NCBI GenBank assembly: GCA_020061545.1
Contig: JAGUYA010000139.1
Coordinates: 1 to 5,070, forward strand
Origin: Candidatus Omnitrophota bacterium
GTDB taxonomy: Bacteria > Omnitrophota > Gorgyraeia > Gygaellales > Profunditerraquicolaceae
Reading direction: 5' to 3'
DNA: 5,070 nt
Positions 1 to 5,070 of this stretch are shown piece by piece. Both the position numbers and the translations under genes were made by a program. Every line of letters begins with the position of its first letter. Within the stretch, counting starts at the first letter, position 1. Under the pieces are notes generated by a model. It was not told the DNA's origin. It ran no database searches and saw only the letters and a program-made list of their open reading frames with translations.

Positions 1-1893
1 AATGTCCCTGACCGGCAGCTTGCCTGTGCGCCGGTTAATTCTCCTGAAGGTAAAGCCTATTTAGGAGCCATGAAATGCGCAGCTAACTATGCCTGGGCAA
101 ATCGGCAGTGCCTCATGTATCTTATGCGCAAAGTTTTTGAAAGGGTTTTTGGTATGCCCTGGCAGAAAATGGGAATGTATTTAATTTATGATGTCACGCA
201 TAACATTGCCAAGATAGAAAAACATATTGTTGATGGCAAAGAGAAAACTTTATGTGTTCACCGCAAAGGTGCGACGCGTGCCTTTGGCGCCGGACATCCG
301 GCTCTGCCTGAGCGATACAAAAAAACCGGGCAACCAGTGATTATTCCCGGCGACATGGGCAGAAATTCGTATTTATTAGTCGGCACAAAAAAAGCAGAAG
401 AAGAGACATTCGGGAGCACGTGCTTCACTGGCGATACAAGAATTCTTACAGATAAGGGAATTGTTACCCTGGGAGAGATATATGAATTTAATAAATTGGG
501 CTTAACTTATAACTTACTATCAGTAAATAAGGATACGTTAACTACTGAATGGAAGCCGCTTTTGGGTGTAAATAAAAGAGTAGGCTCGACAATAAGGATA
601 TCTGTTTCGCAGACAAATAAATCTAGATTTAACACCTTAGATGTGAGCACTGATCACAATTTCGCCCTTTTTGATAATGCAGAATTAAAATATGAAGAAA
701 TAAAGAAAATATTAGAGGACGAAAAAATGATTTGTGTTTTAGACAGAATAAAAGCGGCATGGATGCTACATTATCCTAGATTAGCATTTTTAGTGGGAGC
801 TTTAGTTACCGATGGATATATTGATAGAAAGCAAGAGAGGATTATCTTTACTCAGAAAGAGACGGCGGGAAAGTTAAATTTTATAAATTACGTCAGGGAT
901 TCTTTCGAAACTGTTTTTGAGCATGATTTAAGCAACGGGAAAATGAAATTTAGCTCCGGCTATATAAGAGGCAGAGCAATAACGGGTGTGGCTAGTGATT
1001 TTACAACAGGCCGAAAAAAAACCGCGGAAGAAATAATAAGGATTTACGATAATTTACAGACATGGGTTTTAGAATTGAATTCTGAAAGCATATTTAACTT
1101 TCTGGCAGGCGCGATAGATGGAGATGGCACTTGGAATCCAGTACATAAAGTTATAGATATATTTAATGCCAAAGAAAATGTAGCCGGCGCGATTGTTCTT
1201 GCTTGTTTAAAAATAGGAATCCTGCCTTATGTTTCCATTCAAAGAAATAATTGTTATATAATCCAGATATCTGAGAAAATAGATGAAATTCTAAAGTTTA
1301 CAAAGAGAGTAAAGGGGCTTCCTCATAAGCAAAAATATGGAAGCAAACTATTTTCTGTGCGTCAATTGTTTACGGAAAATTGGATATCAGGGGATATAAA
1401 ATGGCCCTTTACAAGAAAGGCCGATAGAAATAATCTAATGGAGGGTAATAAAATCTTGGAATTTCTTGCCTGGCAGTCTAGTTCTCGTTATGCTAAAGAA
1501 AAAATCATTAATATAATCAACTCACCATTGAGAATGCAGCGGGTTAAAAAAGTAAATGATTTAGGTATGAAAGAGTTATATAACATTGAAGTCGAGGATA
1601 ACCACAACTATTTTGTATTTACAAAAACATTTACTCCTGTTTTAGTAAAGAATTGTCATGGTGCCGGGCGCGTAAAATCCCGCACCGCCGCCGCCCGTTC
1701 TATAAATGTAGATACTTTATTGAAAGAACTGGAATCTAAAGGTATAATAGTTAAGGCCTCTGGCCGCGGAACAATTGTAGAAGAAGCGCCCCAGGCGTAT
1801 AAAGACGTAAATGAAGTGGTAGATGTCGTGCATAATGCCGGCATATCAAAGTGCGTATGCCGCATGAGGCCCTTGGGGGTAATTAAAGGGTAA
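1..1893 (+). CDS. rtcB: RNA-splicing ligase RtcB, C-terminal part, interrupted by an intein (5' end outside window)
   Basis: RtcB joins RNA ends carrying 2',3'-cyclic phosphate or 3'-phosphate to 5'-OH ends, using GTP and Mn2+, in tRNA splicing or RNA repair. The frame is open from base 1 and reads [20 protein letters not shown] before the ATG at 70. That ATG is internal, and the true start lies upstream. Family signatures are YDVTHNIAK (199-201 is the Mn-ligand His, equivalent to His329 of the Pyrococcus horikoshii enzyme), [30 protein letters not shown] (1654-1671; His codon 1657-1659, the guanylylated His404 equivalent) and the terminal VIKG with the nucleotide-contacting Lys. With the intein removed, the two histidines are 75 residues apart and 77 residues follow the second, as I recall for P. 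horikoshii. The other metal ligands (Cys98, His203, His234 equivalents) lie outside the window. About 219 extein residues are visible. The exteins are clearly more GC-rich than the intein. serS follows after 44 bases. Confidence 0.96.
   Translation, partial: NVPDRQLACAPVNSPEGKAYLGAMKCAANYAWANRQCLMYLMRKVFERVFGMPWQKMGMYLIYDVTHNIAKIEKHIVDGKEKTLCVHRKGATRAFGAGHPALPERYKKTGQPVIIPGDMGRNSYLLVGTKKAEEETFGSTCFTGDTRILTDKGIVTLGEIYEFNKLGLTYNLLSVNKDTLTTEWKPLLGVNKRVGSTIRISVSQTNKSRFNTLDVSTDHNFALFDNAELKYEEIKKILEDEKMICVLDRIKAAWMLHYPRLAFLVGALVTDGYIDRKQERIIFTQKETAGKLNFINYVRDSFETVFEHDLSNGKMKFSSGYIRGRAITGVASDFTTGRKKTAEEIIRIYDNLQTWVLELNSESIFNFLAGAIDGDGTWNPVHKVIDIFNAKENVAGAIVLACLKIGILPYVSIQRNNCYIIQISEKIDEILKFTKRVKGLPHKQKYGSKLFSVRQLFTENWISGDIKWPFTRKADRNNLMEGNKILEFLAWQSSSRYAKEKIINIINSPLRMQRVKKVNDLGMKELYNIEVEDNHNYFVFTKTFTPVLVKNCHGAGRVKSRTAAARSINVDTLLKELESKGIIVKASGRGTIVEEAPQAYKDVNEVVDVVHNAGISKCVCRMRPLGVIKG
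421..1653 (+). mobile_element. Intein in RtcB with LAGLIDADG homing endonuclease (411 aa)
   Basis: This in-frame insert splits the RtcB sequence GST|CHGAGR. It should excise itself from the protein, while its endonuclease domain would cut intein-free alleles. Splicing blocks, in intein numbering: block A is [10 protein letters not shown] with Cys1; block B is STDHNFAL, with His79 and a Ser where Thr is usual; block F is [13 protein letters not shown] (387-399) with His395; block G is TPVLVKN (405-411) with Asn411, followed by Cys+1 (1654-1656). The penultimate residue is Lys410 rather than the usual His. Two endonuclease motifs are present: [12 protein letters not shown] (121-132, acidic Asp131; DNA 781-816) and [10 protein letters not shown] (227-236, acidic Asp235; DNA 1099-1128). 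Both catalytic acids are kept, so the endonuclease looks intact. The segment after the second motif (about 250-375) is lysine-rich and probably binds DNA. The insert is visibly AT-rich compared with the exteins, which suggests horizontal entry. The boundaries are certain to the codon because the rejoined extein matches RtcB without a gap. Confidence 0.95.
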
Positions 1894-1894
1894 A

Positions 1895-1924
1895 AGGGAC
1901 CTGTCTCCGAAGGGGACTGTCCCT
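1895..1924. repeat. GC-rich palindromic hairpin in the rtcB-serS gap (REP-like)
   Basis: This imperfect palindrome starts two bases after the rtcB stop. The outer stem is AGGGAC (1895-1900) with GTCCCT (1919-1924), 6 bp. The inner stem is GTCTCC (1903-1908) with GGGGAC (1912-1917), 6 bp including one G-T wobble. The apical loop is GAA, and a small 2x1 internal loop separates the stems. No T-run follows on the + strand, so it does not read as an intrinsic terminator for rtcB. On the - strand it is followed by TTTT, but no - strand gene is present. Palindromes of the GGGACAGTCCC type recur in many environmental bacterial genomes as REP-like elements. That assignment is from general knowledge, and only one copy is visible here. 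It abuts the serS ribosome-binding site and could also act in mRNA processing or stability. Confidence 0.75.
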
Positions 1925-1937
1925 AAAAGGATAGAAT

Positions 1938-3212
1938 ATGTTAGACCTGAAATTTATTCGGGAAAGCCCGGATTTGGTTAAAAAATCTATCAAAGACCGG
2001 GGTTTAAAGTTAGACTGGGATGATTTGATTAAATTTGATGACTCTCGACGTAAAGTTTTAAGCGAACTGGAAAATTTAAGAGCAGAGAAAAACAAGGCCA
2101 ATGATGAAATCACTGCTTTATTAAAAGCCAGGAAAGATGCTAAACAAAAGATTTCCTCCATGAAAAAGATCGCAGAGAGCATCGACCAACTAGAGGAAAA
2201 ATTAAAGGAAATCAATGCGGAATTAGATAAATTATTATTAGTCATTCCCAATATACCACACGCATCTATACCTGTTGGCGATGCCTCTTGCAAAAAGACC
2301 GTGCGCTCATGGGGGGAGTTACCTAAATTTGATTTTAAACCAGCCAGCCACATCGAATTAAGCCAGCATTTGGATATTATTGATTTTGGCCGGGCAGCAA
2401 AAATTACGGGTTCAAATTTCATTCTTTATAAAGGCTGGGGTGCAAGATTAGAAAGGGCTTTAATTAATTTTATGCTGGATTTACACACCAAAAAGCACGG
2501 CTATACCGAAGTATTTCCGCCTTTTTTAGTCAATCGTCCGGCGATGACAGGGACGGGTCAGCTGCCGAAATTAGAAGAGGATATGTATCGGTTAAAAGAC
2601 GACGATTTGTTTCTTATTCCTACCGCTGAAGTACCGGTAACCAATATATTCCGCGATGAAATATTAAATGAAGATGAATTACCCATTTATTATACTGCCT
2701 ACACTGCATGTTTTAGAAGAGAAGCAGGTTCATACGGAAAGGACACCAAAGGTTTAATCCGTGTGCATCAATTTGATAAAGTGGAATTGGTGAAATTTGT
2801 CAAACCAGAAAACTCCTATGAAGAATTAGAAAAATTGGTCAGGGATGCGGAAGAGGTTTTACAAATTTTAGGCCTGCCTTATAGAGTGGCAATGTTACCT
2901 ACTGAGGATTTGAGTTTTGCTGCAAGTATTTGCTATGACCTGGAGGCTTATGCCGCAGGGATAGACCAGTGGCTTGAGGTATCCAGTTGCAGTAATTTTG
3001 AAAGTTTTCAGGCTCGCAGAGCAAATATTAAATTGAGAAGAAAAGATACTAAGAAGTTAGAGTTTGTGCATACCCTAAATGGCTCAGGCGTTGCCTTGGC
3101 GCGTACGGTAATCGCGATATTGGAAAATTATCAACAGAAGGATAGCTCTGTCATCATACCCGAAGCCTTAAGGCCTTATCTTGACGGAAATGAAAGAATC
3201 TCCCAAAAATAG
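1938..3212 (+). CDS. serS: Seryl-tRNA synthetase
   Basis: This cytosolic class II aminoacyl-tRNA synthetase activates serine with ATP and charges tRNA-Ser. At 424 residues it has the usual bacterial length. Residues 1-105 form the N-terminal tRNA-binding arm: [14 protein letters not shown], then a long charged coiled coil at about 35-100. Motif 1 covers about 170-200 ([15 protein letters not shown] to FPPFLV). The serine-binding TAEVPVT is at 229-235. Motif 2 is [20 protein letters not shown] (259-278). The family segments [13 protein letters not shown] (349-361) and motif 3, NGSGVALAR with Arg389 (381-389), follow. All expected catalytic elements are present. The ATG has a good ribosome-binding site, AAAAGGA (1925-1931), six bases upstream and directly after the hairpin. 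The last 32 bases overlap the next gene. Two serine tRNA genes lie downstream, so enzyme and substrates are encoded within about 2 kb. A shared transcript with rtcB is plausible but not shown. Confidence 0.98.
   Translation: MLDLKFIRESPDLVKKSIKDRGLKLDWDDLIKFDDSRRKVLSELENLRAEKNKANDEITALLKARKDAKQKISSMKKIAESIDQLEEKLKEINAELDKLLLVIPNIPHASIPVGDASCKKTVRSWGELPKFDFKPASHIELSQHLDIIDFGRAAKITGSNFILYKGWGARLERALINFMLDLHTKKHGYTEVFPPFLVNRPAMTGTGQLPKLEEDMYRLKDDDLFLIPTAEVPVTNIFRDEILNEDELPIYYTAYTACFRREAGSYGKDTKGLIRVHQFDKVELVKFVKPENSYEELEKLVRDAEEVLQILGLPYRVAMLPTEDLSFAASICYDLEAYAAGIDQWLEVSSCSNFESFQARRANIKLRRKDTKKLEFVHTLNGSGVALARTVIAILENYQQKDSSVIIPEALRPYLDGNERISQK
3170..3173 (+). promoter_or_regulatory. Ribosome-binding site favouring a TTG start for the membrane protein
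   Basis: AAGG lies seven bases before the TTG at 3181, inside the serS coding region. The alternative in-frame ATG at 3190 has only CGGA (3185-3188), one base before it, which is too close to work. The spacing favours the TTG, although the match to the anti-Shine-Dalgarno sequence is short. Confidence 0.4.
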
Positions 3213-3879
3213 TAATATTTTTGATAAACTTAAGATTGATGTTGAGCCAGGGCGGGGTGGCGGCTCTAAAATATCTGGTTTTTCTCATCGGGTCTTCGGT
3301 ATTATTAAGTTTATTCTGGGAATTTATTTTTTGCCTTTTGTATATTCTGTTTCAGTAGCATTCTTAAACGAATTTAGTGCTGTAGAAAAAACAGCGCAGA
3401 ATTATTTCTGGGCAGGGGTAATCAGTTTTATCATTCTTTATCTCTTTGTTTATAAGCCAGTCATAATTTACAATAAAGGCCAGCGATTATTAGAGATAGT
3501 TTTTCAATTCTTTAAACCCCTGGTAAAAGTTGCCCCTTATCTATTACCCATTTATACCATTGTTATATTTATTCTATATTTATTGCTTTCCCTTCTATTA
3601 AAAACCCAAGAGTCCTTCGGTTACTTCATTTTTTTATTTAGTTTCAGCTTAACTTTACATCTTATTTTTAGCGCCAAGTCTATCCGCTCTAAACAAGGGG
3701 ATTTTTTGAAGGCGAATTACATCTTTGGTTTTTCCTTTATTTATATTATTGATATAGCATTACTTGCCTTTTGCTTAAATCTTATATTCAGAGAATTTTC
3801 TTTTGTGAACTTCTTCAATAATTCCTTCCAGATCGGTAACAGTATATTTTACACTATATTTAAACAATTGTTTTTATGA
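3181..3879 (+). CDS. Hypothetical integral membrane protein, five predicted helices
   Basis: I do not recognise this family. With the TTG start it is 232 residues, and 229 from the ATG at 3190. Residues 1-35 are hydrophilic and include a Gly-rich stretch, PGRGGGSK (23-30), with no cleavable signal. Five hydrophobic segments follow at about 39-62, 76-98, 117-140, 146-165 and 179-203. The loop at 163-178 is basic ([14 protein letters not shown]). The C-terminal tail is aromatic and amphipathic (about 205-232). Arg/Lys at 37, 43, 92, 99, 102 and 112 fall near helix ends, but there is no conserved charged pair inside a helix to suggest a transporter or enzyme. The gene overlaps serS by 32 bases (23 from the ATG), so translation is probably coupled to serS. 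Its length, clean frame and overlap make it a likely real gene. A role linked to serine or tRNA cannot be inferred from position alone. Confidence 0.8.
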   Translation: MTEMKESPKNSNIFDKLKIDVEPGRGGGSKISGFSHRVFGIIKFILGIYFLPFVYSVSVAFLNEFSAVEKTAQNYFWAGVISFIILYLFVYKPVIIYNKGQRLLEIVFQFFKPLVKVAPYLLPIYTIVIFILYLLLSLLLKTQESFGYFIFLFSFSLTLHLIFSAKSIRSKQGDFLKANYIFGFSFIYIIDIALLAFCLNLIFREFSFVNFFNNSFQIGNSIFYTIFKQLFL

Positions 3880-3899
3880 TAAATCCTTGGTAGGATTTA
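3880..3899. other. Perfect 8-bp inverted repeat between the membrane gene and tRNA-Ser
   Basis: TAAATCCT (3880-3887) and AGGATTTA (3892-3899) are perfect complements around the loop TGGT. The hairpin starts one base after the membrane-protein stop and ends two bases before the mature 5' end of tRNA-Ser. There is no T-run on either strand, so a classical intrinsic terminator is unlikely. It could be an mRNA 3' end or processing structure, or a protein-binding operator. The stem is short and AT-rich, so chance cannot be excluded. Confidence 0.5.
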
Positions 3900-3901
3900 G
3901 A

Positions 3902-3985
3902 GGAGGGCTGCGCTAATTGGCAGGCGGGCGGTCTTGAAAACCGCTGTCCCGTAAGGGATTGGGGGTTCGAGTCCCTCGCCCTCCG
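3902..3985 (+). tRNA. tRNA-Ser(UGA)
   Basis: The cloverleaf folds completely. The acceptor stem is GGAGGGC (3902-3908) with GCCCTCC (3978-3984), and the discriminator is G3985. The D stem is CGC/GCG (3911-3913, 3924-3926) with loop TAATTGGCAG. The anticodon stem is GCGGT/ACCGC (3928-3932, 3940-3944) with loop CTTGAAA and anticodon TGA at 3935-3937, which reads UCA and related serine codons. The long class II variable arm is TCCC-GTAA-GGGA (3947-3958). The T arm is 3961-3977 with loop TTCGAGT. The length is 84 nt, with no intron. CCA is not encoded, so it must be added enzymatically. A six-T run at 3989-3994 follows within a few bases and might partly terminate the transcript. The 5' end lies two bases after a hairpin, and I see no convincing own promoter, so it may be read from the serS side. 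Confidence 0.97.
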
Positions 3986-4006
3986 TTATTTTTTCTATTT
4001 AATATT

Positions 4007-5026
4007 ATGTCAAGAGTAAAATTAGAGAAAGGTCAACAGAGTAAATTTTTAAATCGCATTGCTAAATATTTTGATTTTGATTGGTCGAAGATTGCAAAAA
4101 TTAGCAATATTTGTGAACGTACTCTTAGAGATTGGCGTAGAGAAAAATATAATATGAAATATGAAGCTTTATTAAAATTACATAATATTGCTAATGTTTC
4201 AATTCCTAAAGTAATAAAAATTTTGCCTGAGTATTGGAGTGCTAAAAAGTTTGCCCGCCTGGGCGCCTTAAGACGTAATGAATTATATGGGAGTCCAGGC
4301 ACTCCCGAAGGAAGAAAGAAAGGAGGTCTTACTACTGCAAGAAAATTTCGTGAGGATCCAGAATTTGCCAAAATGATAGGTTTTAAGTTAAGATTACCGT
4401 TTAGTCTTCCTCCTCTTTCTACAAAATTTTCAGAGTTTATTGGTATTATGCTAGGAGATGGTCACATTAAAAGTAATAGATTTCAGTTAGGAATTTCATT
4501 TAATACACTTACAGACAACACCTATGCAGAATATATTCAGAGGCTAATAAAGGAACTATTCAATTTAAATTTTTCCATATCTTATGAAAATGATGGCATA
4601 GGTGCCACTATAGTTGTATCTAATAGAAATCTGATTGAATTTCTGATTAAGAAAGGACTAAAGACAGGAGATAAAGTTGTAAATCAAGTTGATATTCCTA
4701 ATTGGATTAATCTAAAAAAAGAATATAAAATCGCCTGCCTTAGGGGATTAATAGATACCGGCGGTTCATTTTATTTATATAAGCATAAAGTATTTAAAAA
4801 ATTATATTATAATTTTGCTATGTGTTTTACAAACCATTCTTTGCCATTGCTAAAATCAACTTATAAAATATTGAAAGCAATGGGTTTTAGCCCAGTTATT
4901 AGTAGGTTCCGTATCTACTTGCACAAGAAAGACGAAACAGATAGATATTTTAAAGAAATAGGAACAAATAATCCTAAGCATTTGGCTAAATTTAATAATT
5001 ATTTAAAATTTCGGAGGAATGCGTGA
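4007..5026 (+). CDS. Free-standing LAGLIDADG homing endonuclease with N-terminal HTH
   Basis: This is a predicted site-specific DNA endonuclease of 339 residues. I chose the ATG at 4007 (MSRVKLEKG). The open frame extends upstream to 3959, but that part is only the translated tRNA (GVRVPRPP). No Shine-Dalgarno precedes the ATG. Residues 24-45 (WSKIAKISNICERTLRDW) form a helix-turn-helix. Residues 83-112 (SPGTPEGRKKGG) are a basic linker of the kind seen in DNA-binding modules of this family. LAGLIDADG motif 1 is EFIGIMLGDGHI (143-154) with catalytic Asp151. Motif 2 is CLRGLIDTGGSFY (244-256), where Gly252 replaces the expected second acidic residue. VDIPNWI (228-234) and NPKH (322-325) are other family signatures. 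The coding region is very AT-rich and unlike serS or rtcB, which suggests transfer. It fills the spacer between two tRNA-Ser genes, starting 21 bases after the first and ending 14 bases inside the second. It may be a nickase, inactive, or beginning to decay, although the frame is intact. Confidence 0.9.
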   Translation: MSRVKLEKGQQSKFLNRIAKYFDFDWSKIAKISNICERTLRDWRREKYNMKYEALLKLHNIANVSIPKVIKILPEYWSAKKFARLGALRRNELYGSPGTPEGRKKGGLTTARKFREDPEFAKMIGFKLRLPFSLPPLSTKFSEFIGIMLGDGHIKSNRFQLGISFNTLTDNTYAEYIQRLIKELFNLNFSISYENDGIGATIVVSNRNLIEFLIKKGLKTGDKVVNQVDIPNWINLKKEYKIACLRGLIDTGGSFYLYKHKVFKKLYYNFAMCFTNHSLPLLKSTYKILKAMGFSPVISRFRIYLHKKDETDRYFKEIGTNNPKHLAKFNNYLKFRRNA

Positions 5027-5070
5027 GTGGCTGAAACGGGCGCTCTCGAAAAGCGTTAGGGTTGTAAAAC
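5013..5070 (+). tRNA. tRNA-Ser(CGA), 5' part (3' end outside window)
   Basis: The 5' acceptor strand is GGAGGAA (5013-5019), followed by TG. The D stem is CGT/ACG (5022-5024, 5036-5038). The anticodon stem is GCGCT/AGCGT (5040-5044, 5052-5056, one G-T pair) with loop CTCGAAA and anticodon CGA at 5047-5049, which reads UCG serine codons. The start of a long variable arm, GTT-GTAA-AAC, is visible at 5061-5070. That is the class II shape and has the same GTAA loop as the upstream tRNA-Ser. The T arm and 3' acceptor strand, roughly 30 bases, lie beyond the window. No intron is visible in the anticodon loop. The first 14 bases double as the last codons and stop of the endonuclease gene. Confidence 0.93.

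Noticed and set aside
70..72. ATG as the start of the RtcB gene
   Set aside because: The frame is open to base 1 and the upstream residues ([15 protein letters not shown]) are typical RtcB sequence, so this Met is internal.
1656..1865. Short - strand frame opposite the RtcB C-terminus
   Set aside because: It is entirely antisense to conserved RtcB codons, with no motif or ribosome-binding site.
1883..2422. Open frame on the - strand opposite the 5' half of serS
   Set aside because: It lies antisense to well-supported serS sequence and shows no recognisable motif. It is a shadow of serS codon use.
3848..3880. Possible promoter for tRNA-Ser(UGA): TTTACA (3848-3853) and TATGAT (3875-3880)
   Set aside because: The TATGAT is close to a -10 box, but the spacing to TTTACA is 21 bases, too long for a sigma-70 promoter, and AT-rich DNA gives such matches easily.
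3985..3998. T-run after tRNA-Ser(UGA) as an intrinsic terminator
   Set aside because: Six T's follow the tRNA, but no dedicated GC hairpin precedes them other than the tRNA itself. It may cause partial termination, which is not enough to call.
4033..4371. Open frame on the - strand opposite the endonuclease N-terminus
   Set aside because: It is antisense to the HTH and linker region of the endonuclease gene and has no features of its own.
3902..5070. Split or intron-containing tRNA-Ser with the endonuclease gene as the intron
   Set aside because: The first tRNA folds completely on its own and the second begins with its own 5' acceptor strand and a different anticodon. They are two genes, not halves of one.

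Overview
The window looks like chromosomal DNA from an uncultured bacterium. The seryl-tRNA synthetase has the usual bacterial length and motifs, and both tRNA-Ser genes have the long variable arm typical of bacteria. A GC-rich palindrome of the GGGACAGTCCC type sits in the rtcB-serS gap, and CPR-like or Omnitrophota-like metagenomic genomes often carry such palindromes and free-standing LAGLIDADG genes beside tRNAs. Omnitrophota or another candidate phylum is therefore my best guess, but it is a weak inference and no marker here settles it.

Layout, all on the + strand: (1) 1-1893, the 3' part of rtcB (RNA-splicing ligase), open at the left edge and interrupted by a 411-residue intein with a LAGLIDADG endonuclease (421-1653). 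(2) 1895-1924, a strong 12-bp palindromic hairpin. (3) 1938-3212, complete serS. (4) 3181-3879, an unrecognised five-helix membrane protein overlapping the end of serS. (5) 3880-3899, a second small perfect hairpin. (6) 3902-3985, tRNA-Ser(UGA). (7) 4007-5026, a free-standing LAGLIDADG homing endonuclease gene with an N-terminal helix-turn-helix. Its last 14 bases lie inside (8) a tRNA-Ser(CGA) gene that starts at 5013 and runs off the right edge.

The host genes form a small translation and RNA-repair neighbourhood: an RNA ligase, the serine-charging enzyme and two serine tRNAs. Two unrelated-looking LAGLIDADG parasites have colonised very conserved parts of it. The intein sits directly before the RtcB histidine that is guanylylated in catalysis. 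The free-standing gene fills the spacer between two tRNA-Ser genes. The main observations are the intein site and its Lys-Asn C-terminus, the missing second catalytic acid in the free-standing endonuclease, and the overlap that should make tRNA processing remove that gene's stop codon. I see no wholly new system. Every gene except the membrane protein belongs to a known family.
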